From: Mucilaginibacter gracilis
Lineage (GTDB): Bacteria; Bacteroidota; Bacteroidia; Sphingobacteriales; Sphingobacteriaceae
Length of the DNA stretch: 64,000 nucleotides
Direction of reading: 5' to 3'
Assembly (NCBI RefSeq): GCF_003633615.1
Contig: NZ_RBKU01000001.1
Span: forward strand, 5,332,001-5,396,000
A model generated the notes under the pieces. The model was given only the letters and a program-made list of their open reading frames with translations, did no database searches and was not told where the DNA came from. A program made the translations under genes and the position numbers. Below are positions 9,737 through 18,164 of this stretch, piece by piece (the stretch's first letter is position 1; every line of letters starts with the position of its first letter).

Positions 9737-10181
9737 AAGGAAGTTAAATGAATTATTGGTTTTTTAATTGACACTGTTATTTTTTGGCTATTGCCTGATG
9801 TTAAACAACTGGTGTTTGTTAATTATCATAATTTAGTTGATGGTTATATAACAATAGAGTGAATTTGCCTACCCCAACTCCCGGCACAATACTGCATTTT
9901 ATTAAAATATTTCATCATCCAATTTAAAATCAACTTTTTCTATTAATTTCAATACCTTTTTTTCTTTTAATACAACCTATTTATTGATTTTTTTGGCCAA
10001 TTACTGCATGTTGAACCCTGCCCCAAGCGATGATAATACACCAGGCCTGTTCCCATAAATACTTAATTATCTGTTGGTGATTTTAGAATTTAAATATCCT
10101 CGTTAAAAGAAAAAAATTATCTTTTTTAACGCCTAGTATGTTAATTGCAATTATTATTTCTAATTTTAGTTTACCAATTAC
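9737..10181. other. Divergent promoter region, no gene
   Basis: This AT-rich 445-bp gap lies between the divergent secreted-protein gene and the ECF sigma gene. No ORF of note is present. AT runs before 10182 are compatible with a Bacteroidota promoter (TAnnTTTG type), but I cannot fix one. Confidence 0.4.
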
Positions 10182-10766
10182 ATGATAAATAAAGCCCTAA
10201 ATGACCATGAGTTATGGAGTGCCATCTTAAACGATGATTCGCAAGCTTTTGCTGCTTTGTATGACCGATACTGGCTACGGCTTTATAAAACAGCATCTCA
10301 TTATATTAAAGATTCTGATGCGTGTGAAGAAATTGTACACGATGTATTCATTATCATTTGGAACAAAAGAAGATCTTTAAAAATGGAGAATTTTAGCAGT
10401 TACCTCAACGCAATTACCAGGTATGAAGTGTTTAGGTATATTAAGGTTGCAAAAATGTCTAAGTTGGAATACAATGAAAATCACATGAATGAGGGTAAAA
10501 ACCATGCAGTTAATTTGGGCCACATGAGGTTAAACGAACTAGATCTTGAAAACACATTGGATGGTTATCTTCAACAGCTGCCCAAACGTTGCCGGCAAAT
10601 ATTTTACATGAGTAAAATACAGCAACTGAATAATGATGAAATTGCCAGGGAATTAGGTATTAGTAAACACACCGTTGAAAACCAGCTAACCTATGCTTTA
10701 AAGTATTTAAAAGTATCAATTAAGGGCCTTTCAATCTTAGGTATTTTATTACTCCTACTGGGTTAA
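10182..10766 (+). CDS. ECF RNA polymerase sigma factor
   Basis: A sigma-70 family protein of 194 residues. Region 2 is recognisable (AFAALYDRYWLRLYKTA, then EEIVHDVFIIIWNKR), and so is region 4 (LPKRCRQIFYMSKIQQLNND, then ELGISKHTVENQLTYALKYL). It ends in a hydrophobic segment (GLSILGILLLLLG), common in Bacteroidota FecI-like sigma factors. Such factors pair with a FecR anti-sigma protein and drive SusC/SusD or TonB receptor genes. No FecR follows it directly; the one at 6122-7267 is 3 kb away. The pairing is therefore an inference. Confidence 0.92.
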   Translation: MINKALNDHELWSAILNDDSQAFAALYDRYWLRLYKTASHYIKDSDACEEIVHDVFIIIWNKRRSLKMENFSSYLNAITRYEVFRYIKVAKMSKLEYNENHMNEGKNHAVNLGHMRLNELDLENTLDGYLQQLPKRCRQIFYMSKIQQLNNDEIARELGISKHTVENQLTYALKYLKVSIKGLSILGILLLLLG

Positions 10767-11418
10767 ATTGTATTTTTTGATCGAATTAACTACGCTGCAT
10801 TGTTTTATTAAAATACTTCTTTAATTATATATCGCATTAATATAACAACTGCCCGAAAACAGCCCCTATCCGTTTCTTTTCCGGTAAACGGAATCAGAAA
10901 ATAGTTTATTACGTTGCCCGTCTTTAAATTTTCCTTTATATTCTCACATAGAAACGACCTGTCCCGGCTCATCCTCTTTATCAAAAATTTCGGTATCATC
11001 TGGAGGTTTTTGAGATTCCAGTTTCTTTAATTCAGCAACTTGTGGATAAACCACACCTGATTGCCCCCACTTGGCCAATTTAAAAGTGACCACCTTTAGC
11101 AGTTAAATTAAGGCTTTTATGAAAAGAATGAAGATTGGCGAAGAGTGGGCACACCAGTACAAGGCCGTTTTCATAATTTTTTGGCTTCTTTAAATAAAAA
11201 AGCAAACTGAATGTGGTTTTCATAACATTTTAACGTTAAAAAGTAAAACAAAATTAAGTTTGCAAATCATCCTGTACAAGATGTTCAATGAATGAACATC
11301 TTGATTATCAAAGCTATAAAAAGGATTCGGTGAGTAGCATTTTAGTATGTTCCAACTCACCGAATTACTCACCTATTTGACTGTATTTGGTGAATAAAAT
11401 AGGGTTTTGGTTAAAACA
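10767..11418. other. Long intergenic stretch at the edge of the integrated element
   Basis: About 650 bp without a credible gene. A 63-residue minus-strand frame at 10808-10999 has no family features. The stretch holds one copy of a 65-bp dispersed repeat and is otherwise AT-rich. It separates chromosomal genes from the conjugative-element remnant. Confidence 0.45.
11087..11151. repeat. Short dispersed repeat, copy 1 (MITE-like)
   Basis: It starts TGACCACCTT and ends near GAGTGGGCA. It shares most positions with the 63-bp copy at 37983-38045, including the internal words AGGCTTTT and GAAAAGAAT. Copy 2 has perfect 10-bp inverted ends; here the right end is eroded. It could be a miniature transposable element or an eroded IS end. 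Confidence 0.55.
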
Positions 11419-11452
11419 AAAAAGCCCGCTATCGTTAGATTTGCGGGCTTTT
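11419..11452 (-). terminator. Strong hairpin terminator downstream of the tRNA-like remnant
   Basis: AAAAGCCCGC and GCGGGCTTTT make a 10-bp perfect stem. Read on the minus strand it is followed by a run of six T and then GTTTT, a classic Rho-independent terminator. It could end transcription of whatever tRNA gene was once here, or act in both directions. Confidence 0.75.
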
Positions 11453-11475
11453 CCTGTGTTTTGATATTGATATCA

Positions 11476-11557
11476 GCGGTGAGGGAGGGATTCGAACCTA
11501 CCCCTATATAAGATTGATTTATAGTCATTTAGCTACCATGAGATAATCAAACGCCAT
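11476..11557 (-). other. tRNA-like remnant, possible attachment site of the conjugative element
   Basis: On the minus strand the sequence has tRNA hallmarks in the right order: a D-loop-like TGGTAG, an anticodon arm with loop CTATAAA between TGA and TCA, and a T-arm with GGTTCGAATCC followed by CTCCCTCACC. The acceptor stem does not pair, since the 5' side offers GGCGTTT where GTGAGGG would be needed. So it is not a working tRNA. A broken tRNA 3' end beside conjugation genes and a terminator is what an integration site of a tyrosine-recombinase element looks like. No integrase gene and no second copy of this site are seen. Confidence 0.5.
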
Positions 11558-11756
11558 AGATGTCGCAGTTTGTTTTTTACCTCTGTAAATTCAATAGCAA
11601 AGATACACAATAATCAATAAATCAACAACTTACCATGAAAATTCTAATAGTTTAAAAAGGCCATTTTTTATGATAAAAGAATTCATATTAAAGACCTGAT
11701 AAATTGTCTATAATGGACATAAAAACCAACCTGATTATTTAAAAAAAGGGTGTTGG

Positions 11757-12044
11757 TTATAACACGATCACTATTTTAGTCCCCTTGTAAACATCATAAC
11801 TGGGTATATAAAGAATATACCCAAGTTTAGTGAGCTGACTGATGCACTTATGGTAAGTGGTGATACTACTAATATGCCCCCCAACCATTAGTTGTTTCCG
11901 GGACACTTTTAACTGCTGTTGATAGCCGCTTTTCTGCCAAAGGTTTAGCAGGAATGTAAATAAGCTAACGTGCCACACATTTACGCGTGGATCCTCGGCT
12001 ATTTTAGAATATAGCTTCGAGAGTGTTGACGTTTCGGCTGACAT
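11757..12044 (-). CDS. Small winged-helix-like protein of the conjugative element
   Basis: A protein of 95 residues. The pattern VNVWHVSLFTFLLNLWQKSG, then KVSRKQLMVGGHISSITTYHKCISQL resembles the short replication- or transcription-linked winged-helix proteins common near the ends of Bacteroidota mobile elements. It starts 2 bp after the stop of the upstream HTH gene, so the two are one transcription unit. Function is not established, but DNA binding is likely. Confidence 0.62.
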   Translation of the reverse strand: MSAETSTLSKLYSKIAEDPRVNVWHVSLFTFLLNLWQKSGYQQQLKVSRKQLMVGGHISSITTYHKCISQLTKLGYILYIPSYDVYKGTKIVIVL

Positions 12045-12046
12045 AG

Positions 12047-12310
12047 CTATTGGGTTTTTCCACTGATCATATTCTCAATATCAGTGAGTTTGTAAAAGTG
12101 GATCCCTCCTACTTTTTGTGATTTCAATTTACCGTTGATCCGTAAATTTTGAAGTGTTCCTGGCGAAATTTTTAGCATTTTTCTTACGTCACTGCACCTT
12201 AACCATTCTTTATTATCGCTTGTGCTGGTAGATAATAAAAGTTTTATGTCGCCAAGTAACATCCTGCGAAATGTTTCCAGATCGTCTTTTGTTATTAGTT
12301 CTACAACCAT
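12047..12310 (-). CDS. Excisionase-like helix-turn-helix protein
   Basis: About 87 residues when started at MVVELITKDDLETFR, which I prefer over an upstream in-frame ATG at 12364. The second half, WLRCSDVRKMLKISPGTLQN followed by LRINGKLKSQKVGG and FYKLTDIENM, is the MerR/Xis-like HTH_17 fold. It is typical of Bacteroidota element regulators placed near integration genes. Such proteins bend DNA during excision or regulate transfer genes. It is the first gene of a two-gene unit. Confidence 0.75.
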   Translation of the reverse strand: MVVELITKDDLETFRRMLLGDIKLLLSTSTSDNKEWLRCSDVRKMLKISPGTLQNLRINGKLKSQKVGGIHFYKLTDIENMISGKTQ

Positions 12311-12364
12311 TTTAGTGTTTGTTAAATAAAGTTTAATGCGAACCTCAATCATTGAAGCACGCAT

Positions 12365-12700
12365 ATGATAGCTATTGCATTACTCCGGGCGGAGCTGCTT
12401 TGTTAGCTATCCATTGATACTTTTAGTATGTATTTGATATTTCGTTGGCTTATTAAAATATATACTATCGCAACATGTGAAGTAATCGACCGGAAGCTCC
12501 ATCGCTATTGGCACAAGGGGTTATTACGCCATATACTGAACTGACAATATTTTTACTCACCTCAGCTAACAGCAAAAGCCCCTCATAATGTAGTTACGTA
12601 GAAATTAATAGATGGTGGCCTGAATCTAAACGGTGCGCAAGGGGCGCAATAATTTATTTTTAGAAGAACATTATCGCCATTGTGAACTGATTACCCGCTT
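12365..12700. other. Intergenic, no gene found
   Basis: These 336 bp carry no credible ORF on either strand. They lie upstream of the two HTH genes and downstream of the small membrane protein at 12701, so they probably hold the HTH promoter. Confidence 0.4.
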
Positions 12701-12979
12701 TTAAGAAAGCCTGTTAATAGCAGAATTGCGCATGTAATCATTGAACCTGCGCTGGTACTCCCGTTCTTCATTTATTCTTTTGTAAAGAACGTTACACCGC
12801 CATGCACAGGCACCGCAAGCTAAAAAGGCAACCGCTAAACAGGTTAATGTTTCCTTCCTTGCCTCTGCCCTTTGCGCTTCGGTCATTTTATCCTTTGTAT
12901 GTTTCCTTCCAACAGCTCCAAAAAAGGCGAACATGGAAATTAAACAGGCCAATAAGACATTTCGTACTATCGCTTTCAT
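12701..12979 (-). CDS. Small membrane protein of unknown function
   Basis: A 92-residue protein with two hydrophobic segments (VLLACLISMFAFFGAV and TLTCLAVAFLACGACAW). A charged stretch, KHTKDKMTEAQRAEARKE, lies between them, and the C-terminal tail is charged (RINEEREYQRRFNDYMR). It is Cys-rich in the second segment. No family is recognised. Its place at the end of a run of conjugation-element genes suggests an element accessory role. Confidence 0.55.
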   Translation of the reverse strand: MKAIVRNVLLACLISMFAFFGAVGRKHTKDKMTEAQRAEARKETLTCLAVAFLACGACAWRCNVLYKRINEEREYQRRFNDYMRNSAINRLS

Positions 12980-13034
12980 GATCTAATTATTAATTAAAAT
13001 TACTAATTAAATTAGTATCTTCAAAGTACTCCAC

Positions 13035-13493
13035 TTAATTTAATTCGTAAATATGGTTACTTTTTCGCGCTTCCAATACCCTGTCCCTGATGGTTTCTAT
13101 GATATTGGATTCCGGTATCCCCTGGAATTGGATCATGGCATTTTCAGGATCCGTACTTTTCAAGGTCAGAACCATTAGTTTGCAAATTTGCATGATCAAC
13201 GATTGTGTAATAATGTAGTCCTTAACCCTGAATAATTCTACCTGATCGATCCGCTTAAAGAAAATACCCTGGGTTAAAAGGATATACTCAGCGGTTATCT
13301 GATACTTAAAACTCCGGATATATAATAAGCGATACCAGGCAAAGCCGCAAATGACCACGCTGAATACTATAAAATAAGGAGACAGCCACCAGGCTAGTAA
13401 AAGGAAGGTAATGGCCAGCGTAAGAAGCGGCAAGGCTTTCAGGAATGCGAACAGCATTGCCGGCCTTAAGAGAATTTCATCGTTCTGCGTCAT
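13035..13493 (-). CDS. Membrane protein with bacterial PH-like domain
   Basis: A 152-residue protein with two adjacent membrane helices (FLKALPLLTLAITFLLLAWW and YFIVFSVVICGFAWYRLLY). They precede a beta-rich region, YQITAEYILLTQGIFFKRID, then VELFRVKDYIITQS and MVLTLKSTDPENAMIQFQGI. This order matches the bPH_2 (YdbT/YdbS-like) family. The start overlaps the end of the upstream gene by 17 bp, so the two are translationally linked. The role in the element is unknown. Confidence 0.75.
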   Translation of the reverse strand: MTQNDEILLRPAMLFAFLKALPLLTLAITFLLLAWWLSPYFIVFSVVICGFAWYRLLYIRSFKYQITAEYILLTQGIFFKRIDQVELFRVKDYIITQSLIMQICKLMVLTLKSTDPENAMIQFQGIPESNIIETIRDRVLEARKSNHIYELN

Positions 13494-14073
13494 GTTTTAA
13501 TTGATCTAAAAAAGTTAAAGATCGAACCGGCTTAGCGGTTCGGAAGCGGGGACGAATGGCGAAGGCCTCCTGAAAAGCATGCAAGGAAACCTGCTCCTGA
13601 TCGAAAATCTTTAAGGAACTATTGCGGTAAATATGAATTTCGTTGTTCTTATAAAGTATCCGGATAGGGATGTTTTTGATAGCGGCTGCTAATTTGATAT
13701 CGGTAATATGCCCTACCAGGTCTTTGCCGAATACCAATATGACCTTACGCCTCAGAAAACTTAGCCTGATCCAATCGCCCTGTTCCGCATGCAGTTTGTT
13801 ACCGATAGCGATAAAAGCCAACTGTTCCAGCCGTGGAAAACGATGACGGTTAAAAGTAATAAATGCCATCGCTTCCATAACTGAATAGGTAATGATCAAA
13901 AGTGACGCGTTTGGAGTTCCTGCAAACCAAAGGTTTTGCGTGGAAGGAACGATGTGGAAACCGGCATCATAACGTTCATATTGATCGCCATAATGGAAGG
14001 TAAGATCTTCTGCTATGTTAAAAAAGGCCTGGACTTCCAACGGAATACCAAGGCCTGTTAAAATACGATTCAT
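13477..14073 (-). CDS. Conjugative-element protein, Toprim-like fold suspected
   Basis: A 198-residue protein. The central part (SLLIITYSVMEAMAFITFNR, later LVFGKDLVGHITDIKLAAAI) has the alternating strand-helix pattern of Toprim-like domains, with a Glu after the first strand and Asp-containing turns later. Clear catalytic DxD residues are not visible, so the assignment is tentative. It sits 5 bp from the DUF3945 gene and overlaps the PH-domain gene. Confidence 0.5.
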   Translation of the reverse strand: MNRILTGLGIPLEVQAFFNIAEDLTFHYGDQYERYDAGFHIVPSTQNLWFAGTPNASLLIITYSVMEAMAFITFNRHRFPRLEQLAFIAIGNKLHAEQGDWIRLSFLRRKVILVFGKDLVGHITDIKLAAAIKNIPIRILYKNNEIHIYRNSSLKIFDQEQVSLHAFQEAFAIRPRFRTAKPVRSLTFLDQLKHDAER

Positions 14074-14078
14074 CGGTC

Positions 14079-14849
14079 TTACCGTCCCTTTCGGGATTGG
14101 GATTGTTCAAACTGGTGCGGCATAAAGCCATGCTGATTTTCGATGTCTTTGATCGCCTGGTGATAACCGGGGCTTAATTTTTCAGCTGACTTTTGATCCC
14201 GTTTCTGGTTAAATAGAGCGTTTAGGCCTTTATACACAATATAGGAAAGACCACCATCGATCAAAATGGAAGCAACCAGGGCCAGTTTATTGGCGCGGAT
14301 GCCGTGATGATCTGTACCCGAGTAGTTAAATTTGGTACCATCAGCGATCTGGACCTCTTTACCTTTTTTATAAGCCTCCTTCTGAGCCGGGGTCAAAAAT
14401 TCATTATTAACCATATCCGGTGCCAGGATCTTTTCTGTGTCCGATACGATATATTCTTTGGTTTCCGGGTCAAACTCGACCAGCATTTCCTTTTTATTGC
14501 CGTGGTTATCGAGGGTGATCTTGAGTAAACTGGCGACTTCACCTTTACGTAATTGGTTGGCCTCGGTTTCGTTCAGAAAATCGGGTATTTCGGGTTTGCG
14601 GTAAATCGGATGGATCAATAAGTCAAGTTTGCCGGCCTCATTAGGCTTTAGAGAGATCTTAGCGTTGATGGATTTGATCTTGATGTTATCGGTTTCCAGG
14701 TCATGCAGTTCCAGCATGGCCGTGCGGCGTCCTGAAAGCAAAGCTCTCAGGTCATCGACATTTAACAGGAGCTGACCGCCTGAGGCCAGCCCAATGGTCT
14801 CCAGATCCTTGATCGGGAGATCATCTTCATGAAAATTAACCAGGTTCAT
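14079..14849 (-). CDS. DUF4099/DUF3945-type conjugative-element protein
   Basis: A 256-residue protein. The segment FLTPAQKEAYKKGKEVQIAD with a preceding VEFDPETKEYIVSDTEKI is the recurrent DUF3945 signature of Bacteroidota conjugative transposons. The upstream half (DLETIGLASGGQLLLNVDDL, RALLSGRRTAML) matches the DUF4099-like part. A likely membrane segment, NKLALVASILIDGGLSYIV, follows. The gene directly abuts the ArdC-like gene (stop at 14850, start at 14849). The family role is unproven; it is often found beside antirestriction and topoisomerase genes. Confidence 0.75.
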   Translation of the reverse strand: MNLVNFHEDDLPIKDLETIGLASGGQLLLNVDDLRALLSGRRTAMLELHDLETDNIKIKSINAKISLKPNEAGKLDLLIHPIYRKPEIPDFLNETEANQLRKGEVASLLKITLDNHGNKKEMLVEFDPETKEYIVSDTEKILAPDMVNNEFLTPAQKEAYKKGKEVQIADGTKFNYSGTDHHGIRANKLALVASILIDGGLSYIVYKGLNALFNQKRDQKSAEKLSPGYHQAIKDIENQHGFMPHQFEQSQSRKGR

Positions 14850-16025
14850 TTATCGTCCGATTTTTTGTTGTTGGCCCTGTTCCTCTGACTGGCCCTGTTC
14901 TTCGGCTAAAACCATATCCGGTTCACGGGGGTTAGTTTTGGCTTCTAACAGGGATTTATAAAGGCCATAGTCGGGCTTCAACACCTTCCGCGCACCATCG
15001 GCGTCTTCCACTTTGATGCTTTTGGTTTTATAGGTTTCAAGCACTTTGTAGGTGGTATCCATGTAAGCGATCTCATCACCCTTTTTAAAACCGACTTCCG
15101 GTGCCTGTTTTTGTTCCCGCTTCTGTGAAACGCCTAATAACAGGTTAGCGATCTTTTGCGCGTCCCTTGTCGCTTTGGCAATCTCAAATGGCTCATCCTT
15201 TAAGATTTTGGCAAAAGTGCTCATATAGGCAGCCTGCTGGCCGAAGTTATGGCCGATCTTTAATTCACCGCCGATCAGGATGCCGGCAATCGCGGCACGC
15301 ATTTCCTCACGGGCGTAATCCAGCGAACCAAATTTGCCTTCCATCGGGCGATTCAAACGATCTTCGTGCCCGCTCCAATGTGCCAGCTGATGAATGGCCG
15401 CCTGCAGGTATTTGGTTTCATTCTCAAAATGCTCGGGTTCCGGCATAAATACAGCGTCCCGTTGCTTATCATAATAGGCTTCTTGCCCGCCGTGGATGAT
15501 CACCGCTTTGCTGTCCTCGATCAATTTGTTGGCCCGTTCAATAGGTGAAAGCGTTTGGCCTTCGTTTTGTTTAGCCAGAAATTCTTCCAGGGGCTGAACG
15601 TCCTTTAACTGGCTGCCGTTAAATAGAAAGGCCTGGCCTGTTTTTGGTTTATCAAATTCAACCGTCTTAGTTTGTGTTACGCCTTCTTCATTTTTGATTC
15701 GCTGACCGTCCGCGGTGCGGATAGCCTGTATATCGCTTGTTTTTGGAAACTCGATGAGGGTTCCCTTTTCCCCTTCTTTCACCCAGGTCCCGGCATAACG
15801 GGCGGCATCGGCCGATAGCCAGCGTGGGTCGTCGTGTCGCTGCATACCCAGGATCAGTGCGTTCATGGCGCTATAGCCTTTCCCGGTAACGGGATTGATC
15901 GGTTTCACAAAAGCGGGCATGCCGTTTTCTTTAACCGGTTTTTGAAACAGGGAATTACCCTCCTTGATTTCACCGATCAGCTTGTCTGAAAGCTGGATCG
16001 GCAGTGCTTTAAAAGTTTTGCTCAT
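14850..16025 (-). CDS. ArdC-like antirestriction protein with altered zincin motif
   Basis: A 391-residue protein. The N-terminal half looks like the ArdC ssDNA-binding domain (PVTGKGYSAMNALILGMQRH, WLSADAARYAGTWVKEGEKG). The second half holds the metallopeptidase-like segment (AAIHQLAHWSGHEDRLNR). ArdC relatives carry HExxH; here the codon at the Glu position is CAG, giving HQxxH, so peptidase activity may be lost. A basic and Gln-rich tail (EEQGQSEEQGQQQKIGR) ends the protein. ArdC proteins protect incoming plasmid DNA from host restriction during transfer. The start overlaps the M23 gene by 17 bp. Confidence 0.8.
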   Translation of the reverse strand: MSKTFKALPIQLSDKLIGEIKEGNSLFQKPVKENGMPAFVKPINPVTGKGYSAMNALILGMQRHDDPRWLSADAARYAGTWVKEGEKGTLIEFPKTSDIQAIRTADGQRIKNEEGVTQTKTVEFDKPKTGQAFLFNGSQLKDVQPLEEFLAKQNEGQTLSPIERANKLIEDSKAVIIHGGQEAYYDKQRDAVFMPEPEHFENETKYLQAAIHQLAHWSGHEDRLNRPMEGKFGSLDYAREEMRAAIAGILIGGELKIGHNFGQQAAYMSTFAKILKDEPFEIAKATRDAQKIANLLLGVSQKREQKQAPEVGFKKGDEIAYMDTTYKVLETYKTKSIKVEDADGARKVLKPDYGLYKSLLEAKTNPREPDMVLAEEQGQSEEQGQQQKIGR

Positions 16026-16446
16026 TTTGTTGTTTTTTTAGTAGTTCGTATAAAAATTTAATTGGATTGATGTATTGATGCCGGTAGCAGATACCGAAGT
16101 GCAGGTGCTCGCCGGTCACATGACCGGTAGCGCCGGTGATGCCGATGGGCTCACCAGCGGTTACGCTATCGGTGGTCGTTAAAAAAATTTGGCTGAGGTG
16201 ACCATATATCGATTCAACCGCACCATGGGCCAGCCGGATGTTTAAGCCAAGGCCATTATCGTAGCCGGTAGATCTGACAAACCCACTGAGGATCGCATAA
16301 ACGGTATCGTGGCGGGCTTTAAGGTCAACACCCGCATGCAGGGCGTATTTGCCGGTAAGCGGGTGGATACGGTAACCGTATTCAGAATTTATTTTAAGGT
16401 GCTTTAGGGGCAGGCAGACCAGGCAGAAGCTGATCAGTAGTTTCAT
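16009..16446 (-). CDS. M23-family peptidoglycan endopeptidase of the transfer apparatus
   Basis: A 145-residue protein that is short for the family, with a signal-like start (MKLLISFCLVCLPLK). The LytM/M23 zinc site is complete: HAGVDL supplies His and Asp, and HLHFGI supplies the last His. YGYRIHPLTGKYALHAGVD is the usual family opening. Such small M23 enzymes cut cross-links so that a type IV secretion channel can cross the wall. The ORF overlaps the upstream paralogue gene by 4 bp and the ArdC-like gene by 17 bp. Confidence 0.88.
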   Translation of the reverse strand: MKLLISFCLVCLPLKHLKINSEYGYRIHPLTGKYALHAGVDLKARHDTVYAILSGFVRSTGYDNGLGLNIRLAHGAVESIYGHLSQIFLTTTDSVTAGEPIGITGATGHVTGEHLHFGICYRHQYINPIKFLYELLKKQQNEQNF

Positions 16447-16850
16447 CGGCTATAAGATTTCGCCAATTCCTGTTTTTGAGCAGGGCTGATCGAATCCAAC
16501 ACTTTTTCCTGCAAACCGGGATGATCGTTAGCAATTGCTAATGCCGAATACAAGGCCTGCGAGGTGCCCCTGTCCTGCAGAAGCATGATCTTGTACATGG
16601 CCTTAAAATCATCGAGCGGCATGGACGAGCCATTGCTGGTCAGGTCGTTGAAGATCTCCTGTTTATCTTTAAGCATCATGACCTGCCCGGCAGGATAAAA
16701 GGCTTCCCCACCCTCGGGGAACTTTACATAGTTTTCCGTTTCAGACCTGGCATAGGTTAACACCCCGATCTGGCCCCGTTTTGCTTCCCGGTCAGTATCC
16801 AAATCCGGCTGCACCAAAACGAGTGTGCCGGCTAAAGTTTGATTTTCCAT
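16443..16850 (-). CDS. Tandem paralogue 3 (orphan element family)
   Basis: A 135-residue protein. It aligns by eye with the two genes upstream: a short beta-barrel-like N-terminal part (LVLVQPDLDTDREAKRGQIG, NYVKFPEGGEAFYPAGQVMM), then a helical part (MLLQDRGTSQALYSALAIAN). The shared pattern is P-D-L, then G-x-I-G, then a [YV]-V-x-F strand, then LLQDxGT. No named family is recognised. The first half could be an SH3/KOW-like fold, but that is only a guess. It is co-transcribed with the M23 and ArdC-like genes. Confidence 0.65.
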   Translation of the reverse strand: MENQTLAGTLVLVQPDLDTDREAKRGQIGVLTYARSETENYVKFPEGGEAFYPAGQVMMLKDKQEIFNDLTSNGSSMPLDDFKAMYKIMLLQDRGTSQALYSALAIANDHPGLQEKVLDSISPAQKQELAKSYSR

Positions 16851-16870
16851 AAAATTTAAATGTTTAAGGT

Positions 16871-17275
16871 TTACCTGCCTGTTTTTCGGCTTTGGGCAAG
16901 GTCAATGATCTCGTTCAGGCGGATCGTCGCCTCCCGGTGGAGCTCCGGGTCGTCCTGTAGGAGTATATAGGCCTTTTTCAGCTGTTCGGGTGATCCCGAT
17001 TCCTGAAGCAAAGCCAGTGTCTGCAGATTTTGAGCCACAGGCGGCCACTGCACGGATTTGTATTTTTCCGCCAGTGCCTTCAATTCTTCCGTTGCTTTAA
17101 GCACAAACAGGGTTTTAGCGCTGAAGGAATCTACTTCCCCGTCCTCAAATCCTACTCCTATTTTATCTTCATCAAAGTCGGCAAGTTCAATGATGCCGAT
17201 CTTGCCGACGTGGTCAGAGGTCCAGAGTACCGGGCTGACCATAATCATTAAGCCGATGGTTTCTTCCTGTTTCAT
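16871..17275 (-). CDS. Tandem paralogue 2 (orphan element family)
   Basis: A 134-residue member of the same three-gene family. N-terminal half: LMIMVSPVLWTSDHVGKIGI, DKIGVGFEDGEVDSFSAKTL. C-terminal half: LALLQESGSPEQLKKAYILL. It is the most diverged of the three in its first 20 residues and ends in a basic tail (SRKTGR) like its neighbours. It lies 20 bp from paralogue 3 and 56 bp from paralogue 1. Confidence 0.65.
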   Translation of the reverse strand: MKQEETIGLMIMVSPVLWTSDHVGKIGIIELADFDEDKIGVGFEDGEVDSFSAKTLFVLKATEELKALAEKYKSVQWPPVAQNLQTLALLQESGSPEQLKKAYILLQDDPELHREATIRLNEIIDLAQSRKTGR

Positions 17276-17331
17276 GTTTTTTGCTTTAGATGTTTGTTTG
17301 ATTGTATTGAAGGAGTTTGGCCTGTAAGGCC

Positions 17332-17748
17332 CTATCTTTTCAAACCCCTGGTTTGATCTATTCCAAGAAAGCGGTCTAAACCAATGGTTACCGCGTCCTG
17401 AATGTTACCGTTCTTTTTAACCAGCTCCATCGCCGTGCGGATATGTTTTTCAGTTCCATGATCCAATAAAAGCGCGATGTTTTTGAGGTCTTTAAAATCG
17501 TCAACGGATAAGGTCAGCGCATTTTCATGCAGGAAATCATAGATGTCGCCCGGCTCTTTGAAGGTGAGCAGCGCATCAGCGCCGTAGAAGCCCACCTGGT
17601 GGTCGTCAAAACCCACATAAAATTCATCCGTGTTCAGGATCGCAGCGGTTATAAACCCGATCTCACCCTGTTTCTGTACCGGGTCATCTTTAAGATCAGG
17701 ATGTACCAATAGCAAGTGGGGTAACTGTATTTCATTAGGCTCTTTCAT
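17332..17748 (-). CDS. Tandem paralogue 1 (orphan element family)
   Basis: A 138-residue member of the same family. N-terminal half: HLLLVHPDLKDDPVQKQGEI, EFYVGFDDHQVGFYGADALL. C-terminal half: IALLLDHGTEKHIRTAMELV. Its start codon overlaps the stop region of the coupling-protein fragment by 4 bp. In the ancestral element it would therefore have been co-translated with the type IV coupling protein gene. That suggests a transfer-linked role, but the biochemistry is unknown. Confidence 0.65.
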   Translation of the reverse strand: MKEPNEIQLPHLLLVHPDLKDDPVQKQGEIGFITAAILNTDEFYVGFDDHQVGFYGADALLTFKEPGDIYDFLHENALTLSVDDFKDLKNIALLLDHGTEKHIRTAMELVKKNGNIQDAVTIGLDRFLGIDQTRGLKR

Positions 17749-18164
17749 TTCTTCATGGTGGCTTTAACTGGTACTGTGGGTGTTGGCGGCTTAAAGGCCA
17801 ATACCATTTCCTGTATTTCCTGGCTGATGTGGTTGAAGTTCTGCCGGAGTTTTTCATCGAGCTTCCCACCGAAATCATAAAAGGACGGCAATGGCTTGTA
17901 GCCTTTTTCTTCCCGCTTAATGGCCTCCATATCAAGATTTATCCGGCAGTTAATGGCGGACGTTTCAAATTGCCCCGTATATTTTTCCTGTGCATCGGCG
18001 GCGATCACGCCAACCATTTCCCCTGAATTGAGGGAGGCTATTTTCCCTGCCGGGATCAGCGCTTCCAGTTTTTCATTCAGGGAGGTAGAAGTTTTATTTC
18101 GGTCGATGGATAAGCCCTCGCCGATCTGTTTGGATTTACCAAAGAGGCGTTCCAACCATTCCAC
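17745..18164 (-). pseudogene. C-terminal fragment of a type IV coupling protein (TraG/VirD4-like)
   Basis: About 139 residues, beginning EWLERLFGKSKQIGEGLSID and continuing RLE-like LEALIPAGKIASLNSGEMVG, then INLDMEAIKREEKGYKPLPS and YDFGGKLDEKLRQNFNHIS. This is the characteristic tail of Bacteroidota coupling proteins. The NTPase domain (Walker A and B) is absent. Upstream, the frame runs out of phase into a DUF4134 gene, so the first several hundred residues were deleted. A GTG could start it, but a working product is unlikely. Confidence 0.72.

Noticed and set aside
10808..10999. 63-residue minus-strand frame
   Set aside because: No ribosome-binding site, no family features, and it lies in low-GC intergenic DNA.
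11476..11557. Functional tRNA gene
   Set aside because: The acceptor stem does not pair and the anticodon stem has a mismatch.
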